Counted from the stretch's first letter, positions 15,272 to 22,463 are shown. The stretch is 28,699 bases of DNA from an uncultured Eubacterium sp. (GCA_910580075.1 CAJTVR010000058.1:1-28699), one strand, 5' to 3'. Notes: generated by a model not told the origin, from the sequence alone. Made by a program: numbers and translations.

Positions 15272-15314
15272 TTTGTAACAGATTTCTGGGCTGCTAAAAC
15301 AGATCAGTTACAAA
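15272..15314 (+). promoter_or_regulatory. Inverted repeat in the spoVAC leader
   Basis: TTTGTAACaGAT (15272-15283) faces ATCaGTTACAAA (15303-15314): eleven pairs with one A-A mismatch around a loop of 19 bases. No T-run follows and the SD is about 18 bases further on. It could be an operator for a DNA-binding protein or an RNA structure in the leader. Confidence 0.5.
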
Positions 15315-15345
15315 AATTCATAGGATATGACAGGAGCAGACAAAT

Positions 15346-15813
15346 ATGAAAGAAGTAGAAAAACAGCGTCAGCAGCAGGAATACAATGAATATGTCAAAC
15401 AGGTCACGCCGACCAGAAATTTAGCATGGGCCATGTGCCGTGCGTTTATCGTGGGAGGAATCATCTGTATTGTGGGGCAGTTTATACTGAACACGGCACA
15501 GAATATGGGATTTGATAAAGATACGGCCGGAAGCTGGTGCAGTTTAAGCCTGATATTTCTGAGCATCGTTCTGACTGGATTCAATATTTATCCTTCTTTT
15601 GCCAAGTGGGGCGGAGCGGGCGCTCTTGTGCCGATTACCGGGTTTGCCAACAGTGTAGCTGCGCCAGCGATTGAATTTCAGAAGGAAGGACAGGTATTCG
15701 GAATCGGTGCAAAGATTTTTACGATTGCGGGGCCGGTTATTCTGTTTGGAATATTTTCAAGCTGGGTGCTGGGACTGATTTACTGGACTGGGACGATGCT
15801 TGGAATATGTTAG
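15346..15813 (+). CDS. spoVAC: Stage V sporulation protein AC
   Basis: SpoVAC is an inner forespore membrane protein of the SpoVA channel, which moves dipicolinic acid into the developing spore and releases it on germination. The 155 residues have a charged cytoplasmic start (KQRQQQEYNEYVKQVTPTRN) and four hydrophobic segments, with FIVGGIICIVGQ, WGGAGALVPITGFANSVA and AGPVILFGIFSSWVLG typical of the family. SD CAGGAGCAG precedes ATG 15346. The usual partners spoVAD and spoVAE do not follow: the gene is alone and ends at a terminator (15958-15998). They may lie elsewhere, or this may be an orphan copy. Confidence 0.93.
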   Translation: MKEVEKQRQQQEYNEYVKQVTPTRNLAWAMCRAFIVGGIICIVGQFILNTAQNMGFDKDTAGSWCSLSLIFLSIVLTGFNIYPSFAKWGGAGALVPITGFANSVAAPAIEFQKEGQVFGIGAKIFTIAGPVILFGIFSSWVLGLIYWTGTMLGIC

Positions 15814-15957
15814 AGGGATTACGCTGCCTGCATAACAAATTGAACCATGGGGAAAACGCCGGGTGGCAGAGGCAGCAGGGAATGTTAACAGTAAATCAAT
15901 AATGTATCAGATCGTAAGGGCTGGAGCAGAATTTCTGCTGATGCCGTACACGTTCCT

Positions 15958-15998
15958 GTCCCGAGGAGATTTGCATGAAGATTTCCCCGGGACTTTTT
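15958..15998 (+). terminator. Intrinsic terminator downstream of spoVAC
   Basis: GTCCCGAGGAGAT pairs with ATTTCCCCGGGAC, allowing a mismatch and wobbles, and TTTTT follows. It closes the spoVAC unit, about 145 bases after the stop; nothing recognisable lies between. Confidence 0.7.
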
Positions 15999-16034
15999 AG
16001 TCAGGCCGGGGGAATAGTTTTTAAAGGAGCAGGT

Positions 16035-16305
16035 ATGGAAAAATTGTTTGAACTTACAAAATTTGATTCCTACAAAGAAGATAACCGCAAGGAAGTTAAA
16101 AAAGCAAGCGGTAAAAACAAATAGGAATCAGGAAAAAATCAGGCTGTATTTGCAGGAACAGGGGACAGCAAAAACCAGTGATATTGCAGAAATGCTTGAT
16201 CTGAGTGTATCCAGGGTAAGAGCCATACTTTCAGAAATGGATAATATTGAGGCACTGGGAAGAAATAGAGCAAGAAGATACAGGCTGCGAAAAGAACCCG
16301 AATGA
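16035..16305 (+). pseudogene. AlbA_2/Schlafen-like ATP-binding regulator with internal deletion
   Basis: ATG 16035, with AAAGGAG upstream, starts MEKLFELTKFDSYKEDNRKE, the usual first residues of AlbA_2 (Schlafen-like) ATP-binding proteins, continuing to KKASG. At about 16110 it jumps, in another frame, to the family's C-terminal winged helix: NQEKIRLYLQEQGTAKTSDI, AEMLDLSVSRVRAILSEMDN, RYRLRKEPE, ending at 16305. The whole nucleotide-binding core, several hundred residues in the family, is missing and the frame is shifted. The N-terminal frame stops at 16124. The C-terminal helix-turn-helix could only be made from an unannotated start. Same kind of scar as in the two-component genes at 3809-4915. 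Confidence 0.65.
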
Positions 16306-16333
16306 GCAGACAGCTTCTGAATCAGCGAAGAAG

Positions 16334-16377
16334 GCAGGATAATGGGAGAAAGCAGAGCTTCCATTATCCTGCTTTTT
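16334..16377 (+). terminator. Intrinsic terminator
   Basis: GCAGGATAATGGGA pairs with TTCCATTATCCTGC (13 of 14 positions pair, the exception a G-T) around an 11-base loop, then TTTTT. It follows the AlbA_2 remnant. Confidence 0.85.
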
Positions 16378-16475
16378 AGGTTCAATCTGGTGACAAACGT
16401 AACTATGCAGCGGTGAGATGATGGCATGTTTCGGACAGATTTAGTAATTTCAATGAATAGTTCCCGAACTGACCA

Positions 16476-16505
16476 GTATAGAGGTCAATACTTTCCGGCA
16501 TCATA
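16476..16505 (+). promoter_or_regulatory. Forespore-type (sigma G/F) promoter for the XRE regulator
   Basis: GTATA (16476-16480) and CATCATA (16499-16505) are 18 bases apart, again matching GHATR-N18-CATHHTA fully, with the same GTATA and spacer length as at spoVAC. A TGACC-N8-GGTCA inverted repeat (16470-16487) overlaps its -35, a plausible operator. Confidence 0.45.
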
Positions 16506-16568
16506 TCATACAATAATAAAATCTGCATGCTTATATCAAATGAAATATACTGAAAACGGGAATACATT

Positions 16569-16838
16569 ATGGAACAAAAGCTAAGGCGTGACCGCTGTAT
16601 GGGTGACAATCTAAGAAAATTAAGAAAACGGAGCGGGCTGTCACAGGAAAAACTATGTGCCGAATTACAGAGGCATTTCTGTGATATTGGAAGAAGCACA
16701 TATGAAAAATATGAAAACGGCGAGCTGAATATCCGGATCAGCGTACTGATTCAGCTTCGAAAAATTTATGGATGCACGTATGATGATTTTTTCGAAGGAC
16801 TTGATGTTCAGGAACCGGACTGTGCACCGGATTTATAA
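16569..16838 (+). CDS. XRE-family transcriptional regulator
   Basis: This 89-residue protein is a single helix-turn-helix DNA-binding domain of the Cro/CI (XRE) type. It occupies about 11-65: NLRKLRKRSGLSQEKLCAEL, then RSTYEKYENGELNIRISVLI, then LRKIYGCTYDDFFEGL. There is no ligand or dimerisation domain beyond it, so it is probably a small dimeric repressor. ATG 16569 has no strong ribosome site; an internal start at Met11 (16599) would still give the full domain. A forespore-type promoter with an inverted repeat lies upstream, suggesting action during sporulation and possible autoregulation. Targets unknown. Confidence 0.85.
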   Translation: MEQKLRRDRCMGDNLRKLRKRSGLSQEKLCAELQRHFCDIGRSTYEKYENGELNIRISVLIQLRKIYGCTYDDFFEGLDVQEPDCAPDL

Positions 16839-16912
16839 AAAATAAGAAATATAACAGGAATCATACCAGATAAGCAGTACAAAAAATAATACAAAGAAAG
16901 GATAAACGTAAT

Positions 16913-17428
16913 ATGCAGGAAAAAACAGATTCAGCAAAAGGAGATTTGACCAAAGGAGATCTAGCGAAAGAAAATTTATCAAAAGGAGACCTGGCTAAAT
17001 CATATTTTAAAGAAGGATATAACTGTACCCAGTCTGTCGCTCTGGCGTTTGCTGAGGAAATCGGGATTGAAAAAACCAGGCTGCTGCGCATGGCATCTTC
17101 GTTTGGAGGCGGAATGGGGCGTATGCGGGAGGTATGCGGAGCTGTCAGCGGGATGTTTCTGGCGGCGGGTGCATTATACGGATATGATGACCCAAAAGAT
17201 ATACAGGCAAAAAAAGAACACTATGCCAGAATTCAGGAGCTGGCTGCAAAATTCCGGGATCAGACCGGCTCGATTGTCTGCCGCGAACTGTTAGGGCTTG
17301 AGGGCGGAGACAGCAGTCCGGAACCGAGCGAGCGGACAAGTGATTATTACAAAAGGCGTCCGTGCCCGGAAATGATTGCACTGGCTGCGGAAATAATGGA
17401 AGAGTATATGAAAGAACATTCGAATTAA
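16913..17428 (+). CDS. C_GCAxxG_C_C family protein with N-terminal pentapeptide-like repeat
   Basis: The core (about 30-171) matches the C_GCAxxG_C_C family, small cytoplasmic proteins with conserved cysteines proposed to act in redox or metal binding. The cysteines are in YNCTQSVALAFAE, VCGAVSGMFLAAGALYG, GSIVCRELLGLE and RPCPEMIALAAEI. Homologues start close to the helix leading into YNC. Here an extra N-terminal stretch reads KGDLTKGDLAKENLSKGDLA, a five-residue repeat of the form (D/N)L(T/A/S)K(G/E). The DNA repeats AAAGGAGA three times, so there are ribosome-site-like sequences inside it. ATG 16913 is preceded by AAAGGA. The biochemical role of the family is not settled. Confidence 0.82.
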   Translation: MQEKTDSAKGDLTKGDLAKENLSKGDLAKSYFKEGYNCTQSVALAFAEEIGIEKTRLLRMASSFGGGMGRMREVCGAVSGMFLAAGALYGYDDPKDIQAKKEHYARIQELAAKFRDQTGSIVCRELLGLEGGDSSPEPSERTSDYYKRRPCPEMIALAAEIMEEYMKEHSN

Positions 17429-17431
17429 CCG

Positions 17432-17460
17432 TTCCCTTTATAAAAAAAATGTTATATAAT
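17432..17460 (+). promoter_or_regulatory. Candidate sigma-A promoter for the O-antigen-ligase-like gene
   Basis: TATAAT (17455-17460) is perfect; a poor -35 (TTCCCT, 17432-17437) lies 17 bases upstream. The gene start is 39 bases downstream. Confidence 0.5.
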
Positions 17461-17499
17461 AGCAAGAGTATTTTATAAAATTATGAAAGGAACCAAACT

Positions 17500-19284
17500 A
17501 TGAGTAAGAAAAAATCAGCCTTATATTTTATTCCATTGATTTTGCTGCTGACTGTGGTACCGCTTATTGTGCGTATGCATGTGTATCAGTCTCAGTTGGC
17601 TCAGTTTGAATGGACAGCAGCGGCACCGGACAGACTGGACTTCTTTTTGTACTACAAGTCCGTTGCAATCACTCTGATTGCAGCTGTTATGTGCGTTCTT
17701 CTTGCAATCCGTTTTAAAATAAGGCAGAAAGAATTTAAATTTTGTTATGAGTTTATACCGCTTCTGATTTATGCGGTGCTGACATTTTTGTCGTCCGTTT
17801 TTTCACAGTACAGATATTTCAGCTTCCACGGTGCAGATGAAGTATTCGAAACGCTCTGGGTAGTGCTGGGATACTGCGTGATTGCATTTTATGCGTATCA
17901 GATGGTCAATACATTTGAGGATCTGGACTGTATTATGAAATGGCTGACCGTGGGGCTCATATTTATGCTCATAATAGGAATGCTGCAGGCTACAGGCCAT
18001 GATTTCTTTACTTCTGAAGCCGGACAGAAACTGGTTACGGGAGGGAAAGGCAGCATTGGTCTCGCATTTGAGCCGGGCCGTGTGTTTTTGAGTATGTATA
18101 ACCCGAACTACGTTGCCTCTTATTTTGCACTGATGATACCGGTTGAAATTACGCTGCTGATACAGAATAAAAAATGGTACTGGCGGCTGATTTATACAGT
18201 GATGCTGATTCTTTCCATTATATGTCTGATGGCTTCCGGAAACAGGAGTGCGATTGTAGCTTTTGCAGCGACAATTGTATTCATTCTTATTATGTATAAT
18301 AAGAGAATTCTAAAAGCATGGAAAATGGTTGTGCCGATTACAGCGGTCATAGCTGTTGTATTTGGAGCATATATCTCGAAAAATGATTTAATCATACAGA
18401 AATTTATCGGCCTGTTTAATGCACAGGAGAAGGCAGATGACCCGATTTCAGAAATTGTGACAGGTGACGAAGATGTGGCTATTACATTTCAGGGACAGGT
18501 TTTCCGTACATCTTATGATGTCTCGGATGAAGGATATATCAATGTACATCTGTATGATGGCAATCATGAGCCTGTAAACAGTACATTTGACGAAGCGACA
18601 TATACGTATGCAGTACAGGACGAGCGGTATCCGGGTTTTACGGTTCAGGCAGTTAATCTGAATCAGGAGCTTGCTTTGGGCGTATTTGCCGGAAATGTTA
18701 CATGGTACTTTAAAAAAGGAGACGATGGCACTTACTATTATTATAATGTATACGGACGCTGGGATAAAATTAATAACGCACCCCGTGTGCTTGTTAAGTT
18801 TCTGGAAAAGAAATTTGAAGAGCGTGGTACAATCTGGTCTAAAACAATTCCGCTGCTGAAAAACTGTATCATATTCGGCACGGGTGCAGATACGTATACG
18901 TTTGTATATCCTCAGGACGATTATGTAGACAAGACATATGACGGCTCGCTCAACGCACTGGATGTAAAACCGCACTGTTTTTATCTGCAGGTAGCAGTCC
19001 AGAGCGGAATTCCGGCGCTGATTGCAGTGCTTGTATTCTATATCTGGTATTTTATCACAGGCATCCGGCTGTATGCAAAGGCAGAATACCAGGACGGGAT
19101 GGAAATTATTGGAGCGGGGCTTTTGTTTGCTACTTTTTCGTATATGATCATTTCGTTTCTGAATGATTCTACAGTTACCGTTGCTCCGATTTTCTGGATT
19201 ATGATGGGACTGGGAGCAGCAGTAAATGAGATTTTAAAGAAAAAGAAAAGCAGCCAGCCGGAACTGGCTGAAAGCCATAATTAA
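17500..19284 (+). CDS. O-antigen ligase/polymerase-like membrane protein
   Basis: The 594-residue protein has roughly ten membrane helices, and the Wzy_C-type centre includes NPNYVASYFALMIPVEI and LMASGNRSAIVAFAATI, the region around the catalytic arginines in WaaL/Wzy relatives. In Gram-positive bacteria such proteins polymerise or attach surface glycans. Between residues about 307 and 445 lies a large, beta-rich soluble insert (ITFQGQVFRTSYDVSDEGYI, VNLNQELALGVFAGNVTWYF), followed by KTIPLLKNCIIFGTGADTY, the typical periplasmic or extracellular loop before the last helices. A large loop is known in the family, but this one looks like a small domain. SD AAAGGAA precedes ATG 17500. No other glycan genes flank it, so the substrate cannot be inferred. 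Confidence 0.82.
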   Translation: MSKKKSALYFIPLILLLTVVPLIVRMHVYQSQLAQFEWTAAAPDRLDFFLYYKSVAITLIAAVMCVLLAIRFKIRQKEFKFCYEFIPLLIYAVLTFLSSVFSQYRYFSFHGADEVFETLWVVLGYCVIAFYAYQMVNTFEDLDCIMKWLTVGLIFMLIIGMLQATGHDFFTSEAGQKLVTGGKGSIGLAFEPGRVFLSMYNPNYVASYFALMIPVEITLLIQNKKWYWRLIYTVMLILSIICLMASGNRSAIVAFAATIVFILIMYNKRILKAWKMVVPITAVIAVVFGAYISKNDLIIQKFIGLFNAQEKADDPISEIVTGDEDVAITFQGQVFRTSYDVSDEGYINVHLYDGNHEPVNSTFDEATYTYAVQDERYPGFTVQAVNLNQELALGVFAGNVTWYFKKGDDGTYYYYNVYGRWDKINNAPRVLVKFLEKKFEERGTIWSKTIPLLKNCIIFGTGADTYTFVYPQDDYVDKTYDGSLNALDVKPHCFYLQVAVQSGIPALIAVLVFYIWYFITGIRLYAKAEYQDGMEIIGAGLLFATFSYMIISFLNDSTVTVAPIFWIMMGLGAAVNEILKKKKSSQPELAESHN

Positions 19285-19310
19285 ATCTGATCAACAGAAA
19301 GGCAGAGCAG

Positions 19311-19943
19311 ATGAGTATAAAAAAGAAGGGAATCTTTATCGCATTTGAAGGCATTGACGGGAGCGGGAAAAGTACGCAGATACGGATACTCTCAGACAGG
19401 CTGCGGGAAAAAGGAGTCTCTTTTTATGGAACAATGGAACCGACGGATTCACCGATTGGTTCCATGATACATCAGATTATGACAGGCAGAATGAAAGCTG
19501 ACCACAGAGTGATTGCAGCGCTGTTTGTGGCAGACAGGCTGGATCATCTGCTGAATGATGTAAACGGCGTGAAGCACAAAATAGATGAAGGCATTTCAGT
19601 CATTATGGACAGGTACTGTTTTTCATCGTATGCGTATCAGAGCACACAGGTATCTATGGACTGGCTGATTGAGGCAAATGCACAGAGCAGCTCGATATTA
19701 AAACCTGATTTAAATATATTTCTGGATGTTGATCCGGATACGGCACTGGAACGCATTACCCAAAACCGGTTTCAGAAAGAACTGTTTGAAGAAAAATCCT
19801 GGCTTGTTAAGGTCAGGCAGAAATATATGGAAGCATTTGAAAAACTCAGGGATTCTGAAAACGTCCTGATCATAGATGGAAACAGGGATGTCAGAGATGT
19901 AGCAGAGGATGTCTGGAAAGCTGTGGAAAACTATTTTGCCTGA
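19311..19943 (+). CDS. tmk: Thymidylate kinase
   Basis: Tmk phosphorylates dTMP to dTDP for DNA synthesis. The 210 residues have the P-loop FEGIDGSGKST (Lys20), a DR[YH]-type motif DRYCFSSYAYQ that positions the nucleotide, LNIFLDVDPDTALERI, and a basic lid (RFQKELFEEKSWLVKVRQKY). The cysteine in DRYCFSS replaces the more usual Tyr or Leu. ATG 19311 follows AAAGGCAG. It sits 26 bases after the O-antigen-ligase-like gene and 12 bases before the next unknown gene. Confidence 0.93.
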   Translation: MSIKKKGIFIAFEGIDGSGKSTQIRILSDRLREKGVSFYGTMEPTDSPIGSMIHQIMTGRMKADHRVIAALFVADRLDHLLNDVNGVKHKIDEGISVIMDRYCFSSYAYQSTQVSMDWLIEANAQSSSILKPDLNIFLDVDPDTALERITQNRFQKELFEEKSWLVKVRQKYMEAFEKLRDSENVLIIDGNRDVRDVAEDVWKAVENYFA

Positions 19944-19955
19944 AAGGAGTATGGA

Positions 19956-20411
19956 ATGAAGTATTCAACAGGAAATGAATGGGAACATTTTGGATTTGCT
20001 GAGGCATATATTTCAGATATACAGAAAATAAACGGATATTTTGTAATGACACTCGATAATGTTACGATTGAGCCGGAAAACTCCCAGAACCGGGACATCC
20101 GTCAGATGAGGGCAAACGGACTGGATTTTAAAATTCAGGACGGACAAGTGAAATCACTGACAGAAGAAGGATACCGGGTCTATAATGCAGACGGAAAACT
20201 GATGGAGCAGTATGAAGATCAAATCATACCGGCCAGTCAGCATAATGAAGTATTAAAATCTTTCTGTGATGGAGACAGCTGTCTGTATTCCCTGAAAAAA
20301 GAAGGAGACATATATATGATTGAAATTGATGCAGGCAATGAGCGTACTTATGAGCTGCAGATTTCCGGAACATCCGACAGGCAGGAATGGGACCGGTTTT
20401 TGAATCTGTAA
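19956..20411 (+). CDS. Conserved protein of unknown function
   Basis: I do not recognise a characterised family. The 151-residue product is soluble, acidic and beta-rich: GFAEAYISDIQKINGYFVMT at the start, LDNVTIEPENSQNRDIRQMR in the middle, then ANGLDFKIQDGQVKSL and ISGTSDRQEWDRFLNL at the end. Proteins with this pattern (NG-F-L-LDNV-I, NRDIR-MR-NGL) seem common in Lachnospiraceae, from memory. It has AAAGGAG before ATG 19956 and lies between tmk and nudC on the same strand. Confidence 0.75.
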   Translation: MKYSTGNEWEHFGFAEAYISDIQKINGYFVMTLDNVTIEPENSQNRDIRQMRANGLDFKIQDGQVKSLTEEGYRVYNADGKLMEQYEDQIIPASQHNEVLKSFCDGDSCLYSLKKEGDIYMIEIDAGNERTYELQISGTSDRQEWDRFLNL

Positions 20412-20442
20412 GGAAAAACAGCAGTTACATACGGAGGAAACA

Positions 20443-21312
20443 ATGATTCAGGATATTGCACCAAAAAAGCTGCATAATGAATACATACAAAAACGGCCGT
20501 GCAGTAATGATTATATTGCAGTATTTCATAAAAATCAAATTTTAATAAAAGAAATGAAAGGAAGCATGGAACTTCCTGAGATAGCAGACCTGCCATATAT
20601 TTTTCATCAGTACAGGGAGGAAGTCTGCCAGTATCTGTTCTGTATTGATGAAAAAAACTATTTTCTGTATTCCATAGATGAGGATCTGCCATTTATGGAT
20701 ATGGATATAAAATTTCAGTTTTACAAAATCCGTAATATACGCTATCAGGCAAAACAGGAACTTTGCTTTGCGGTCTATACGGCATGGCATTTATATCAGT
20801 GGTACAGCTTAAACAGGTTCTGCGGCCGGTGCGGCGGCCGGACAAAGCCGGATGCAAAAGAGAGGATGCTGTATTGTGAAAACTGCGGCAGCCAGATTTA
20901 TCCAAGGATATCTCCGGCAGTGATTGTAGCAGTTACGAACGGTAATAAAATACTGCTGACGAAATACGCGGGCCGTGAGTATAAGCAGTATGCCCTGATT
21001 GCAGGATTTTCAGAAATCGGGGAAACAGCAGAAGAAACTGTGAGCCGTGAAGTGATGGAGGAAACAGGCCTGAGGGTTAAGAACATCCGTTATTACAAGT
21101 CGCAGCCATGGGGAATCGATGGGAATCTGCTGTTTGGATATTTTGCGCAGCTGGATGGCAGTGACAGCATTTCACTGGATCGAAATGAACTGTCTGTGGC
21201 AGAATGGGCAGAGAGAGAAGAATTAGAAGGAATGGATGATTCCTTTAGTCTGACCAGGGAGATGATGCGGGTGTTTTTTGAATCCGCAGGAGCTGATGCA
21301 GATAAAATGTGA
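20443..21312 (+). CDS. nudC: NAD(+) diphosphatase / NADH pyrophosphatase (Nudix)
   Basis: NudC hydrolyses NADH to NMNH and AMP and in some bacteria removes NAD caps from RNA. The 289 residues contain an N-terminal beta domain, a zinc ribbon (Cys127, Cys130, Cys145, Cys148; CGRCGGRT and YCENCGSQIYPRISP), and a Nudix box at about 188-210 (GFSEIGETAEETVSREVMEE) with all the metal-binding acids. The NudC-specific SQPW motif is present (KSQPWGIDGNLLFGYFA), although followed by GID rather than the usual PFP. SD GGAGG precedes ATG 20443. It ends 31 bases before the next small gene. Confidence 0.92.
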   Translation: MIQDIAPKKLHNEYIQKRPCSNDYIAVFHKNQILIKEMKGSMELPEIADLPYIFHQYREEVCQYLFCIDEKNYFLYSIDEDLPFMDMDIKFQFYKIRNIRYQAKQELCFAVYTAWHLYQWYSLNRFCGRCGGRTKPDAKERMLYCENCGSQIYPRISPAVIVAVTNGNKILLTKYAGREYKQYALIAGFSEIGETAEETVSREVMEETGLRVKNIRYYKSQPWGIDGNLLFGYFAQLDGSDSISLDRNELSVAEWAEREELEGMDDSFSLTREMMRVFFESAGADADKM

Positions 21313-21343
21313 CAGACAGAAATAAAAACGGAGGGTATAAAAT

Positions 21344-21586
21344 ATGGTAAATCCGGCAATGATTTTTAAGATTAAAGGTATGTGGGATGAGTTCACAGCA
21401 AACCACCCGAAGCTTCCGCGTTTTTTTAAGGCAGCTTTCACCCAGCCGCTGGAGGAAGGGACCGTTATAGAGATGAAGATTCAGCGTCCGGATGGAGATA
21501 CGCTGACCTCTAATATTAAACTGTCGGCTTCGGACCTGGCTTTGCTTGAGCAGCTCAAAGAGCTGGGAACAGGTATCATGCGTTAA
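21344..21586 (+). CDS. Small conserved protein of unknown function
   Basis: An 80-residue product starts MVNPAMIFKIKGMWDEFTAN and continues with a helix (HPKLPRFFKAAF), a beta hairpin (GTVIEMKIQRPDGDTLTSNI) and a final helix (SASDLALLEQLKEL). No transmembrane or catalytic motif is visible. GGAGGG lies about nine bases before ATG 21344. Similar short proteins with a PDG-T--NIKL-ASDL pattern occur in related Clostridia, as far as I recall, with no known role. It probably ends the nudC transcript. Confidence 0.75.
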   Translation: MVNPAMIFKIKGMWDEFTANHPKLPRFFKAAFTQPLEEGTVIEMKIQRPDGDTLTSNIKLSASDLALLEQLKELGTGIMR

Positions 21587-21737
21587 AGGCTCTGGGCAGA
21601 TTATTTACAGTTTTTCTGCTGGCAGTTTACGCACTGTTTTGAATGAATAAAATACACAGGATGAGGAAACTGTTCCAAGTATCCGACATACTGTATAGAT
21701 ATAGAAAATATAGCAGCAGTCCAGGCATATACATGCT

Positions 21738-21756
21738 TTTTGCAGCTGCTGCAAAA
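21738..21756 (+). repeat. Small perfect inverted repeat before an unknown gene
   Basis: TTTTGCAG and CTGCAAAA face each other across CTG, ending 19 bases before the start of the gene at 21776. It is too weakly followed by T to be a terminator and may be an operator. Confidence 0.45.
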
Positions 21757-21775
21757 TACAGGCGGTAGGAATCAT

Positions 21776-22165
21776 ATGGAAAAAACAGCACAATTTAGCG
21801 TGGAATCGGTAGACAGTCTGGTAGAGCGGTTTCGGGCCAATGGATTGGAGACAATTAATCTGGGCCTGTTATGTTTCCGTTTTGCTCCGGCATTAAAAGA
21901 GATGAATCTGATTTCCGTACTGACAAAAATATCCAGAATGCTTCAGACAAAAAAAGTATCACAGGTAGAAGACAGCCATATTACCGGATGGTATTTTAAT
22001 TTTTATGCGGGGTTTATACAGTATCTGGTAAACCGGAATATTAAATTTGAATTATACTATTCTAAAAAAGGGAGAAACTGGAAAGAAAGACTGAACCTGG
22101 CACTTTTGTGCAGGCAGCTTGGGAGCTATCAGAGAGCTTACGAGAAAAAACTGCGTTCTGCATAA
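21776..22165 (+). CDS. Protein of unknown function
   Basis: I do not recognise this 129-residue protein. It is mostly helical and basic: ESVDSLVERFRANGLETINL, then LLCFRFAPALKEMNLISVLT, then WYFNFYAGFIQYLVNRNIKF and RLNLALLCRQLGSYQRAYEK. ATG 21776 was chosen over an upstream in-frame ATG at 21740 because TAGGA lies seven or so bases before it. It stands alone with a 189-base gap before it and a structured leader of another gene after it. It could be a small DNA- or RNA-binding protein on charge alone, but nothing proves that. Confidence 0.6.
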   Translation: MEKTAQFSVESVDSLVERFRANGLETINLGLLCFRFAPALKEMNLISVLTKISRMLQTKKVSQVEDSHITGWYFNFYAGFIQYLVNRNIKFELYYSKKGRNWKERLNLALLCRQLGSYQRAYEKKLRSA

Positions 22166-22182
22166 CCAGTATTTTCCAGAAT

Positions 22183-22271
22183 AAAAAAATCCTCCTGAGC
22201 AATACTATCATTACAATGTTCACTCAGAACATTGCAATCAAAGATTTTTTAAAAACAGGAGGCTATTAAAA
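22183..22271 (+). promoter_or_regulatory. Structured leader with alternative pairings around the ribosome site
   Basis: A strong hairpin, CAATGTTC-ACTCA-GAACATTG (22214-22234), is flanked by two competing pairings. AAAAAATC (22184-22191) can pair with GATTTTTT (22243-22250), leaving the ribosome site free. CCTCCTG (22191-22197) can pair with CAGGAGG (22256-22262), burying the ribosome site of the gene at 22272. The two cross each other, so they exclude one another unless a pseudoknot forms. A third option, CTGAG (22195-22199) with CTCAG (22223-22227), would compete with both. This looks like a translational on/off switch, responding to temperature, ligand or protein. No known riboswitch class is recognised. 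Confidence 0.5.
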
Positions 22272-22463
22272 ATGGCAAAGAACAAGACATCGAATGCTTC
22301 TAATTCAACGAATGCAAACAACGCAGCAAATGCAAACAATTCAACAAATGCAAACAACGCAGCAAATGCGGCCAGCTCTAACAGAGCATCCAATGCTCAG
22401 AATGCTAAAAACAAGGCTTCTGACAAAGCTGACAGCAGATTCACAGACTGCCACACAAAATAA
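22272..22463 (+). CDS. Small Asn/Ala-rich repeat protein of unknown function
   Basis: The 63-residue product begins MAKNKTSNASNSTNANNAAN and is almost entirely Asn, Ala, Ser, Thr and Lys, with no hydrophobic core, so it should be disordered. Its centre is a tandem repeat of 12 residues (NSTNANNAANAN, then NSTNANNAANAA), 36 bases each. The ribosome site AGGAGG is perfect but may be hidden by leader structure. The last residues (DSRFTDCHTK) differ in character; the +1-shifted frame instead continues with DSQTATQNNAGNCSSAE to 22491, suggesting a frameshift near 22440. It vaguely resembles Asn/Gln-rich spore proteins, but that is speculation. Confidence 0.6.
   Translation: MAKNKTSNASNSTNANNAANANNSTNANNAANAASSNRASNAQNAKNKASDKADSRFTDCHTK
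22302..22373 (+). repeat. 36-bp tandem repeat (two copies) in the Asn/Ala-rich gene
   Basis: Units 22302-22337 and 22338-22373 differ at only a few bases (ACG/ACA, and the final AAC/GCC region). In-frame repeats of this kind change copy number readily. Confidence 0.7.

Noticed and set aside
15138..15278. 46-codon frame before spoVAC
   Set aside because: It lacks a ribosome site at a usable distance, overlaps the forespore promoter and resembles no family.
16928..17000. N-terminal five-residue repeats as a Qnr/MfpA-type pentapeptide protein
   Set aside because: Only about four units are present and they precede a different fold, so they cannot form the beta-helix of those proteins.
18448..18975. 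175-codon minus-strand frame inside the O-antigen-ligase-like gene
   Set aside because: Shadow frame opposite a conserved membrane protein; no independent start signal.
22272..22380. CRISPR-like repeat in the Asn/Ala-rich gene
   Set aside because: The repeats are adjacent, in frame and without spacers, so they are coding tandem repeats.
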